A DNA stretch of 16,208 bases, taken from JAZDLC01 sp043802345 (lineage in GTDB: Bacteria; Planctomycetota; B15-G4; JADJEK01). Within the stretch, counting starts at the first letter, position 1. Every line of letters starts with the position of its first letter. The notes beneath the pieces were generated by a model, which had not been told where the DNA came from, did not search any database, and saw only the letters and a program-made list of their open reading frames with translations. Where the stretch lies: positions 1 to 16,208 of the forward strand of contig JAZDLC010000206.1 of NCBI GenBank assembly GCA_043802345.1, in the 5' to 3' direction. The position numbers and the translations under genes were made by a program. This document shows positions 5,666-12,602 of this stretch, piece by piece.

Positions 5666-6830
5666 GTCGGAACCGTTGATGGAAGGACGTTCTCCACTGC
5701 TGGTGACGGGGTACCTCCGCTCCGGAACGACCCTGCTCGAGAAGTTGCTCCACGCCCACGATCAGGTTTCCGTGGGAGCCCAGCCCGCCCCCCTGCTGTT
5801 CGTGCGGCTGAAGGAGCTTTTCCTGGAAGAGAGGGGTCTGGAGGCGGCGGAGTATCCCCTGAACCACCTGTTTCTCGAGGACCGCTACCGCAAGGAAGAG
5901 TTCGAACTCTTCCTGCGGGAGAGAACCGTCACGGTCCGGGAGCTGCTGGCCGTGCTGGAGCGGCTGAAGCCCTACTCGGGCTGGAAGACGCCGGCGCTGG
6001 AGCGGCACTGGAGCAGGCTGCGTCCAGGTCCATTGATCGACCTTCTCCGGCAGTTGACCTCCATTCTCTCCGAGCTGCATCGGAAGCCGGGCGCGAGCGT
6101 CCGCGGGGCCAAGGAGGTTCTCTGCGAGGAGTTCATCCCCTACCTCTTGCGGGCGGGGGCAAAGGTGGTGCTCGTGGTCCGGGACGTGCGGGATGTGATC
6201 GCCTCGCTCACCTCTGGCCGGAGCGCCGAGTTCGTCGGCCGGAGCGTGCCGACCCTGTACGCGATCCGGAGGTGGCGCATGTCGGTGGCCTTCGGGCTGG
6301 CCCACGAGCATCAGGAGCGGTTCCTCCTCGTGCGATACGAGGATCTTGTGCGGCGCTTCTCGCCGACGCTCCTCAGGCTGACCGGGTTCCTCGGCCTGCC
6401 TCCCTTTCAGGAAGACGCCTTCGAACAGGGGATTTTCGATCAGAGCGGCGCTCTCTGGAAGGGGAACTCGTCCTTTGGGGAGTTCAAGGTCGTGGATGAT
6501 CGCTCGATCGGTTCGTACCAGCGGGTGCTGCCGGAGGAGTGCTTGCGGTTCGTCGAGCTGCTGGCCGGGCCGGAACTGAGGGCGCTCGGCTACCTGCCGC
6601 GCGCGAACCCCGATCCGGACCAGGTCGCGCGAATCGCCGCCACCTTCAACGAGCCGGTGCCTTGCACCCGGGAGCAGTTCACCCCCGACTACAGCACCGA
6701 CTCCGTCAGGGTGGAACAGGAGCGGGCCCGCCTGGAGGCCCTCGTCAGCGGACTTCCCACCCATGCAATCCCCGCCTGGTTCGTCTACGATGCCGCCTAT
6801 GAACGACTTCGGGAAGCGTGCCGAGGCTAG
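5658..6830 (+). CDS. Sulfotransferase family protein (second, distinct type)
   Basis: A 390-residue sulfotransferase-superfamily protein. The 5'-phosphosulfate loop is TGYLRSGTTLLEKLLHAH (17-34). The 3'-phosphate motif is VVLVVRDVRDVIASLTSG (170-187; R175, S183). LLVRYEDLVRRF and WKGNSSFGEFKVVDDRSIG (a Sulfotransfer_3-like C-terminal segment) follow. It shares little outside these motifs with the sulfotransferase at 3873-4865, so the two are not a recent duplication and probably have different acceptors. The ATG at 5658 lacks a clear ribosome binding site and overlaps the WbqC stop by 8 bases. ATG 5679, behind a GGAA sequence, is an alternative start seven codons in. Its 3' end overlaps the glycosyltransferase gene. 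Confidence 0.9.
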   Translation: MSESEPLMEGRSPLLVTGYLRSGTTLLEKLLHAHDQVSVGAQPAPLLFVRLKELFLEERGLEAAEYPLNHLFLEDRYRKEEFELFLRERTVTVRELLAVLERLKPYSGWKTPALERHWSRLRPGPLIDLLRQLTSILSELHRKPGASVRGAKEVLCEEFIPYLLRAGAKVVLVVRDVRDVIASLTSGRSAEFVGRSVPTLYAIRRWRMSVAFGLAHEHQERFLLVRYEDLVRRFSPTLLRLTGFLGLPPFQEDAFEQGIFDQSGALWKGNSSFGEFKVVDDRSIGSYQRVLPEECLRFVELLAGPELRALGYLPRANPDPDQVARIAATFNEPVPCTREQFTPDYSTDSVRVEQERARLEALVSGLPTHAIPAWFVYDAAYERLREACRG

Positions 6831-7791
6831 CAGCGGCGGTCCGACCTACTCGGTCGTGGTGCCCGTTTACAACACGTCCGAGACCCTGGTCGAGCTGGCA
6901 GCCCGCTTCGACCGGCTCTTCCGCGAGGTGGTTCTCGACTCGTACGAGATCATCTTCGTGGACGACTGCTCGCCGCGGGAGGAGAGCTGGCAGACGATCA
7001 CCTCCCTGGCGGAACAGGCGTCCGAGGTGCGCGGATTCCAGTTGATGCGGAACTTCGGCAAGGCGGGCGCGGTGCTGTGCGGGTTCCAGCAGGCCAGGGG
7101 CCGGTACGTGGTGACCATTGATGACGACCTGCAGCAGGCGCCCGAGGACCTCCCGGCGCTGCTTCAGGAGAAGCATCACGACGTGGTGATGGGCGCCTTT
7201 CGCTCGCGCCGGGACTCGCTCTTCGCGCGGTTTTCCAGCCGGATCAAGGGTTGGTTCGACCAGCGGATTCTGGGCAAGCCAAAGCATGTCCGCGTGTCGC
7301 CGTACAAGCTGTTCAAGGTCGAGATCGTGAAGGCGATGCTCGAAATCCGCACGCCGTATCCGTTCATCCCGGCGTTGATGTACTACCTGACCAAGGATGT
7401 GGTCAACGTGGAGGTATCGCATCATCCGAGAGAGTATGGACGGTCCGGCTTCACTTTCTCGCGCAAGGTCCGCCAGTTCCTGGCGCTCTTGATCAACAAT
7501 TCATCCTTCCTGCTGCAGGCGGTGGCCGCGCTGGGCATCCTCATGGCCGTGTCGAGCATGCTGCTGGGCGGAGTGATTGTCATTCGCAAGCTGTTCTACG
7601 ATATCAATGCCCCAGGCTGGGCATCGACGATGGTGGTGCAGTTGGTGATCGGGGGGATGGTGCTCTTTTCGCTTGGCGTGATTGGCGAGTATCTGATTCG
7701 AATCATCAACGGGGTGGAACAGCGCCCGCCCTTCGTGGTGCGCTCGCGTGTCGAGTCCGCTCGCTCCGGAGGTGCAGACGGTGAATCCTGA
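6799..7791 (+). CDS. Membrane-anchored GT2 glycosyltransferase (polyprenyl-phosphate, GtrB/ArnC/DPM-like)
   Basis: A 330-residue family 2 glycosyltransferase. YSVVVPVYN (17-25) opens the GT-A fold, IIFVDDCSP (51-59) carries the nucleotide-binding Asp, and TIDDDLQQAPEDLP (106-119) holds the metal-binding DxD and the LQ-P-E signature of polyprenol-phosphate sugar transferases. REYGRSGFTFSR (211-222) matches the usual R.xGxSkY/F loop. Two C-terminal membrane helices (about 236-262 and 278-300) and a basic tail follow, as in GtrB and ArnC. Members load a sugar from a nucleotide onto undecaprenyl phosphate at the inner face of the membrane. The ATG at 6799 overlaps the upstream gene by 32 bases; ATG 6790 and 6763 are in frame, and no Shine-Dalgarno sequence decides. 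Its end overlaps the aminotransferase start. Confidence 0.9.
   Translation: MNDFGKRAEASSGGPTYSVVVPVYNTSETLVELAARFDRLFREVVLDSYEIIFVDDCSPREESWQTITSLAEQASEVRGFQLMRNFGKAGAVLCGFQQARGRYVVTIDDDLQQAPEDLPALLQEKHHDVVMGAFRSRRDSLFARFSSRIKGWFDQRILGKPKHVRVSPYKLFKVEIVKAMLEIRTPYPFIPALMYYLTKDVVNVEVSHHPREYGRSGFTFSRKVRQFLALLINNSSFLLQAVAALGILMAVSSMLLGGVIVIRKLFYDINAPGWASTMVVQLVIGGMVLFSLGVIGEYLIRIINGVEQRPPFVVRSRVESARSGGADGES
7768..7774 (+). promoter_or_regulatory. Ribosome binding site that fixes the aminotransferase start
   Basis: GGAGGTG ends six bases before GTG 7781, a near-ideal Shine-Dalgarno sequence inside the end of the glycosyltransferase gene. It argues for GTG 7781 rather than GTG 7748, which has no such site. 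Confidence 0.75.
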
Positions 7792-8938
7792 GCGCAAGGG
7801 ACCCATCGTCCCATTCAACATTCCCGCGTTGACCGGCAGGGAGTCCGAGTACGTGCGCCAGGTGTTCGACCTCGGCAAGTTCTCCGGCAATCGGGAGTTC
7901 ACCCGGCGCTGCACGAGCTGGTTCGAGAAGCGCCTTGGCACCGAGAGAGCCCTGGTGACCAGCTCCGGCACCCACGCGCTGGAGATGTCGGCCCTGCTGG
8001 CGGACATCCGGCCGGATGACGAGGTCATCACGGCCTCGTTCGGCTTCCCGTCCACCGCCAACGCCTTTGCGCTCAGGGGGGCGAGGCTGGTGTTCATCGA
8101 CGTGCGGGCAGACACGATGAATCTGGACGAGGCCCTGCTCGAGGAGGCCGTCACGGAACGGACCAGGGCGATTGTCGTGACGCACTATGCGGGTGTGGCG
8201 TGCGAGATGGACTCCATCAACAGGATCGCCTCAGAACACGGTGTGACGGTGGTCGAGGATGCCGCCCACGCGATCCTCGCCACCTACCGGGACAGGCCGT
8301 GTGGCACGCTCGGCCGCTTCGGATGCCTCAGTTTCCACGAGACCAAGAACATCCATTGCGGAGAGGGGGGCGCGATTCTGATCAACGAGGCCGGCGATGT
8401 GGGCCGGGCCGAGATCGTGCAGGAGAAGGGGACCGATCGGGCGCGGTTCTACCGGGGCCAGGTCGACAAGTACAGCTGGGTCGACCTCGGCTCTTCCTAC
8501 ATCCTCTCGGAGCTGGGGGCGGCGTTTCTGCTGGCGCAGCTCGAACAGGCGGAGGCGATCATGGCGGATCGCATGAATTCCTGGAACCGGTATCAGAGGG
8601 AGCTGCGGCCGCTCGCGGATGAGGGCCGGATCGCGCTCCCGGTGGTGCCGGAGACCTGTTCCCACAACGCTCACTGCTTCTACCTGAAGGCCCGTGATCT
8701 GGCGGAGCGAGACGCCCTGATGACATACCTCACGGAGCGGGGAGTGGGAGCTGTCTTTCACTACGTCCCGCTTCACTCCGCCGCCGCGGGCCGGAGGTAC
8801 GGGCGGTTCCAGGGCGAGGATGTCGTGACCACGCGGGACAGCGAGCGCCTGCTGCGGATGCCGCTGTTTTTCGGCCTGAGGCCGGAGCAGATCGACCGGG
8901 TGGTGGAGCTGATCACGGCCTTCTACCGGAGAGGTTGA
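7781..8938 (+). CDS. dTDP-4-amino-4,6-dideoxygalactose transaminase-like (RffA/WecE family, DegT/DnrJ/EryC1)
   Basis: A 385-residue PLP-dependent sugar aminotransferase. It is expected to convert a nucleotide-linked 4-keto-6-deoxyhexose to the 4-amino sugar with glutamate as donor. The N-terminus PFNIPALTGRESEYV (11-25) is typical of WecE. VTSSGTHALEMSAL (59-72) binds the cofactor phosphate, VVEDAAHA (157-164) provides the Asp that contacts the PLP ring (D160), and SFHETKNIHCGEGGAIL (184-200) is the strong RffA/WecE signature with Schiff-base Lys189. Length is close to the family norm of about 376. GTG 7781 overlaps the preceding stop by 11 bases. No dTDP-glucose synthase or dehydratase gene is in the window, so the substrate must come from genes elsewhere. 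WecE-type 4-amination is the best guess; other 4-keto sugars are possible. Confidence 0.92.
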   Translation: MNPERKGPIVPFNIPALTGRESEYVRQVFDLGKFSGNREFTRRCTSWFEKRLGTERALVTSSGTHALEMSALLADIRPDDEVITASFGFPSTANAFALRGARLVFIDVRADTMNLDEALLEEAVTERTRAIVVTHYAGVACEMDSINRIASEHGVTVVEDAAHAILATYRDRPCGTLGRFGCLSFHETKNIHCGEGGAILINEAGDVGRAEIVQEKGTDRARFYRGQVDKYSWVDLGSSYILSELGAAFLLAQLEQAEAIMADRMNSWNRYQRELRPLADEGRIALPVVPETCSHNAHCFYLKARDLAERDALMTYLTERGVGAVFHYVPLHSAAAGRRYGRFQGEDVVTTRDSERLLRMPLFFGLRPEQIDRVVELITAFYRRG

Positions 8939-8939
8939 G

Positions 8940-10130
8940 TTGGCGATGAACCTGGAACGGATCCAGAGCGAAGTCCTTGGCTGCGGCCTGGACGGCTGGC
9001 TCTTCTATGACTTCCACAACCGGGACCTGATGTCGCTGCGGATCCTGGGACTCGACGAGGGGAGGGAGGCGAGCCGGCGCTGGTTCTACTGGGTTCCCGC
9101 CCGCGGCGAGCCGGTCAAGCTGGCCCACCGGGTGGAGCCGGCCCAGATCGATCAACTGCCGGGACGCAAGCGGATGTATCTGGCCTGGACGGAGCTGCAC
9201 CAGGCACTCAAGGAAATCCTGGGCGGCCCGGGCAAGCGGATCGCGATGCAGTACTCGCCCCTGGCGGCGATTCCATCGGTTTCGGTGGTGGACGCGGGGA
9301 CTGTCGACCTGATTCGCTCTTTCGGTCATGAGGTCGTGTCGTCCGCCGAGCTGGTCCAGACCTTCGAGGCGACGATCGACGAGGAGGGGTTCCAGACGCA
9401 TGTCGAGGCCGGGAGGATCGTCCAGGGGATCAAGGACGAAGCGTTCCTCGAGATCGAGACCGCGCTCAGGGCCGGGCGGGAGGTGTCGGAGTACGACATC
9501 CAGCAGTTCATCGCCCGCCGTTTCGGCGAAGACTGCCTGGAGCATGACCATGACCCGATCGTGGGCGTGAACGAGCACCCGGCCAACCCGCACTTCTTTC
9601 CCACGAAGGAGAACGCCCGGATCATCGCCAAGGGCGACAAGATCTTGATCGACCTGTGGGCCAGGCTCAAGAGGCCGGGATCGATCTACTACGACGTCAC
9701 CTGGTGCGGCTACGCGGGACGAAACCCTCCGAAGAAGTACGTGGAGATCTTCGAGGTCGCGCGGGACGCCCGCAACCGGGCGGTCGAGTTCATTCGGGAG
9801 AAGTTTGCGAAGGGGGACGTCTGCTACGGCTACGAGGTGGACGACGCATGCCGGGAGGTCATCCAGCGCGCCGGCTACGGCCCGCAGTTCGTGCACCGGA
9901 CCGGCCACTCCATCGGCCAGAGTTGCCATGGGAACGGCGTGAACATCGACAACCTGGAGACCCGGGACGTGCGGGCCGTCTCGGCCGGAACCTGCTTCTC
10001 CATCGAGCCAGGCATCTACCTGGAGGGAGAGATGGCGGTGAGAACCGAGATCGACGTCTTCGTCACGACGGAAGGAGGAGTGGTCGTCGCCGGTCCGGAA
10101 CAGGACCGTCTGATCACCATGGACATCTGA
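8940..10130 (+). CDS. M24 family metallopeptidase (Xaa-Pro aminopeptidase-like)
   Basis: A 396-residue protein with the N-terminal creatinase/prolidase-like domain (about 1-150) and a C-terminal pita-bread M24 domain. The five metal ligands are visible: D238 (LIDLW), D252 (YYDVTW), H323 (HRTGHSIG), E356 (FSIEPGIY) and E370 (VRTEID), with the second active-site His H330. The gap between the two Asp ligands is 14 rather than the more usual 11. Most such proteins release N-terminal residues before proline, but M24B also contains creatinase and other C-N hydrolases, so the substrate is open. TTG 8940, five bases after GGAGAGG (8928-8934), is slightly preferred to ATG 8946. It follows the aminotransferase stop by one base and abuts the aldolase gene (TGATG). 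Confidence 0.9.
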   Translation: MAMNLERIQSEVLGCGLDGWLFYDFHNRDLMSLRILGLDEGREASRRWFYWVPARGEPVKLAHRVEPAQIDQLPGRKRMYLAWTELHQALKEILGGPGKRIAMQYSPLAAIPSVSVVDAGTVDLIRSFGHEVVSSAELVQTFEATIDEEGFQTHVEAGRIVQGIKDEAFLEIETALRAGREVSEYDIQQFIARRFGEDCLEHDHDPIVGVNEHPANPHFFPTKENARIIAKGDKILIDLWARLKRPGSIYYDVTWCGYAGRNPPKKYVEIFEVARDARNRAVEFIREKFAKGDVCYGYEVDDACREVIQRAGYGPQFVHRTGHSIGQSCHGNGVNIDNLETRDVRAVSAGTCFSIEPGIYLEGEMAVRTEIDVFVTTEGGVVVAGPEQDRLITMDI

Positions 10131-10798
10131 TGGGAACGATCGCTTCCAGGGCGGCGCTCGATTGGATCGGGAAGGTCCGCTGCACCGCCATTATCCGCAC
10201 GAACCTGAAAGAAGCGGTGGGGCCCGCGATGTCGGCGGCGGTGGAGGGAGGATTCGGGGTGGTGGAGTTCACCCTCAACACCCCCGGCGCCCTCGACCAG
10301 ATCGAGGCGTTCGCCGCCCGGGGAGGGCTGCTGGTCGGGGCGGGGACCGTATTGACTTCCGCCGACGTGCGCAACGCCCGGTCCGCGGGCGCGAGCTTCA
10401 TTGTCTCGCCGGTGACCGACCCGGAGATCATCCGGCTCTGCCGGGATGAGGATCTGCTGGTCATACCGGGCACGCAGACTCCGACCGAGATGATGGCCGC
10501 CCACACCGCGGGCGCGCAGATGGTGAAGCTCTTCCCCTGTCCGGAGGATGGCCCGGCCCACATTCGCGCCTGCCTCGGGCCGTTGCCGTTCCTGAAGATC
10601 TTCCCGACCTCGGGGGTCACCGAGGAGAACGTGGAGGAGTTCTTCGCCGCGGGCGTGTTCGGCGTCGGCTTCGTCAACTGCCTGTTCCAACCCGATGACC
10701 TCGCCCACGGCCGGTTCGACGTGATCAGGGATCGCGCGGCACGCATGGTCGCCAAGGTGGCGGCGGCTACTTCCCGCCCTCCTCCATCTCTTTCTTGA
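10130..10798 (+). CDS. KDPG/KHG aldolase family protein with altered phosphate site
   Basis: A 222-residue class I aldolase of the 2-keto-3-deoxy-6-phosphogluconate/4-hydroxy-2-oxoglutarate family. General-base Glu46 (VVEFTLNTPG), VGAGTVLT (69-76), FIVSPVTDP (90-98), IPGTQTPTE (112-120) and Schiff-base Lys133 (MVKLFP) are all in place, so aldol chemistry is expected. Differences from the well-known E. coli enzyme are Asn50 where Arg49 sits in LRT, and the phosphate-binding segments: PTSGV (159-163) for PTGGI, and VGFVNCLF (179-186) for IGGSWL. A substrate without phosphate, or with another acid group, is therefore plausible. ATG 10130 shares one base with the upstream stop. It is the last gene of the operon, and its final 32 bases overlap the sulfatase gene on the other strand. 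No edd-like dehydratase is nearby. Confidence 0.88.
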   Translation: MGTIASRAALDWIGKVRCTAIIRTNLKEAVGPAMSAAVEGGFGVVEFTLNTPGALDQIEAFAARGGLLVGAGTVLTSADVRNARSAGASFIVSPVTDPEIIRLCRDEDLLVIPGTQTPTEMMAAHTAGAQMVKLFPCPEDGPAHIRACLGPLPFLKIFPTSGVTEENVEEFFAAGVFGVGFVNCLFQPDDLAHGRFDVIRDRAARMVAKVAAATSRPPPSLS

Positions 10799-12503
10799 TC
10801 CGGGCCCTGAGTCGGAGCGTCGCCTCCTCCCCGGGACACATCTCGTCCGCGTGGTCCAGGTGATCGAGGGCCTCCCGGAAGCGGCCGAGGCTCGCGCAGG
10901 CTGATGCGAGGCTCTGGCGCAGGGTCGCCCGGTCCTGGCCCCGGTCCAGGATCGCCTGGAGTGGGACCAGCGCGAGCCGCGGCTGCCCGGTTTCGATCAG
11001 CATCTTGCCCAGAAGTTCGTGGGCGTAGACATTGCGCGGGTTCTGTTCGGTGATGACCCTGAGGCCGGCGATCGCCGCGGACGGATCGCCCTCGTCGATC
11101 GCCCTCAGGGCGGCCATGATCGCAGTGTACTCCCCGAGGCTCTCCCGGGGAGCCGGCAGGTCGACGTCTGCCAGTGGGTGCGGCAATCCCGTCTCGTTGC
11201 CGGTCGCACCGAGATACCCCAGATGGGAGAGGTCGGCCCCGCCGGCAGGAGTCTGCGATTCGAGGGCGTCGCGGGTCAGGGCGGGACGCGCGGCGATCTG
11301 CTCGATCGCCCTGCGGGCCGTCCTTGTCCGGGGGTCGTCCGCACTGTGGATGTTCTTGTTCTCTCCGGGATCCGCTTTCAGGTCGAAGAGTTCCGGCGTC
11401 CGGCCGTGGAGATACTTCGTCCGGTTATCGGCCCAGCCCGCGAGCGGACTCCAGCCGAACCGGAGGTAGCCGAAGTACGACTCGAAATAGACTCCGCGCC
11501 CCTGAGGCAGGTCGCCCGCGAGCAGGTCGAGTCCGTCCACATCCGGCGCGGCGCCCAGGCCCATGCCGTCCAGCAGGGTGGGAAAGATGTCCACCACGCT
11601 GACCGCGTTCGGGATCCACTTCCCGGCTCCCCGGCCCAGCGGATGCTTGATCAGAAGTGGCACGAGCAGCGTCGAGTCATACGCCAGCAGCGAGTGGTAC
11701 TGCTCTCCATGGCGGCCCAGGCCTTCTCCGTGATCGCCGACGACGGCGATCGTCATCCGGTCGTACCCGGGCTCCGATCGCAGGCGGGCCAGCAACTCGC
11801 CCAGAGCGGCATCCACGGCGGCCACCTCCCCGAGATACAGACTGCCTCCCGCCTGCTCCTGAAACTCCGGCGGCGGTTCGTACGGATAGTGCGGATCGAA
11901 GTAGTGCACCCAGATGAAGAACGGCTGTCCCTCCTTCTTCCGGTCCAGCCATCCGATGGCCGCGGCGGTGACCTCTTCCCGTCCGCGCTCGGCGACACCG
12001 CCGACGAAGGCTGCGCGCGAGCCTCTTGGCTCGTCGTAGACGTCGAAGCCCTGATCAAGCCCGAACGGCGCGGCCAGGACCACCGCGGAGACGAAGGCGG
12101 CGGTCTGGAATCCGGCTCCAGAAGCTCGCTCCGCCAGGGTCTCCGCCGCGCCTGGAAGCGGGAGATGCCCGTTGTCCCGGATGCCGTGCCGCGGCGGATA
12201 GAGTCCGGTCAGCATCGAGGCGTGGGAGACGAGGGTGATCGGTGACACCGCCCGCGCCCGCCGATAGGCCACGCACTCCTTCGAGAACTCCATCAGGTTC
12301 GGCGTGATGCCCCTGTCCTGCCCGTACATGTCCAGGCTTTGTGGAATGGTGGTGTCGAGCGTGATCAGGACCGCGGACGCCGCCGTCTGGGACTCCCGCC
12401 GCTCGCAGCCGGCAAGGAGCAGCAGGCCGAGAAGACACCCGAAGCGGGCCAGGTTGGAAGCAAAGGACGCGCCCGGCGCATCGGGGCGCGGAGGAGCAGC
12501 CAT
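10767..12503 (-). CDS. Lipoprotein sulfatase-superfamily protein with C-terminal TPR region
   Basis: A 578-residue protein from ATG 12503; in-frame ATG 12566 and GTG 12584 are possible but give an unlikely long N-terminus. The signal peptide ends in LLLLAG-C33, a lipobox. The sulfatase/alkaline-phosphatase domain spans about 44-400: LITLDTT (46-52, D50 metal ligand), SPITLVSHASMLTG (87-100), HYFDPHYPYEPP (200-211), VVGDHGEGLGRHG (254-266; D257, H258) and ELFDLKADPGE (371-381). Helical repeats at about 455-575 look like TPRs. The Cys/Ser-x-Pro-x-Arg formylglycine site is replaced by T90-L-V-S-H, so a Thr nucleophile or a non-sulfatase activity is likely. It is the second gene of a pair with the glycosidase and converges on the aldolase gene. 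Substrate unknown. Confidence 0.88.
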   Translation of the reverse strand: MAAPPRPDAPGASFASNLARFGCLLGLLLLAGCERRESQTAASAVLITLDTTIPQSLDMYGQDRGITPNLMEFSKECVAYRRARAVSPITLVSHASMLTGLYPPRHGIRDNGHLPLPGAAETLAERASGAGFQTAAFVSAVVLAAPFGLDQGFDVYDEPRGSRAAFVGGVAERGREEVTAAAIGWLDRKKEGQPFFIWVHYFDPHYPYEPPPEFQEQAGGSLYLGEVAAVDAALGELLARLRSEPGYDRMTIAVVGDHGEGLGRHGEQYHSLLAYDSTLLVPLLIKHPLGRGAGKWIPNAVSVVDIFPTLLDGMGLGAAPDVDGLDLLAGDLPQGRGVYFESYFGYLRFGWSPLAGWADNRTKYLHGRTPELFDLKADPGENKNIHSADDPRTRTARRAIEQIAARPALTRDALESQTPAGGADLSHLGYLGATGNETGLPHPLADVDLPAPRESLGEYTAIMAALRAIDEGDPSAAIAGLRVITEQNPRNVYAHELLGKMLIETGQPRLALVPLQAILDRGQDRATLRQSLASACASLGRFREALDHLDHADEMCPGEEATLRLRARIKKEMEEGGK

Positions 12504-12602
12504 GCGGCCAACCGCCAGGGAAGGACTTCCCGTCGCCCGTCTTCTCAATGGCCTGCGGCTCAACATGCGGACCCAAACCTGCACATTCCAGCGGACGCCG
12601 GC

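Noticed and set aside
5460..6764. 434-codon open frame on the minus strand
   Set aside because: It is antisense to the sulfotransferase with clear motifs, and its translation is low-complexity Arg/Gly/Gln/Leu-rich without recognisable domains. Long antisense frames are common in GC-rich DNA.
8913..9929. 338-codon open frame on the minus strand
   Set aside because: It mirrors the M24 peptidase gene, which carries all metal ligands. No motifs are visible in the antisense product.
9656..10129. Upstream in-frame extension of the aldolase into the M24 gene
   Set aside because: The extension is out-of-frame sequence of the peptidase gene with Arg/Gly-rich translation. ATG 10130 at the TGATG junction gives the normal family length.
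11019..12245. 408-codon open frame on the plus strand
   Set aside because: It is antisense to the TPR sulfatase gene and shows only compositional bias.
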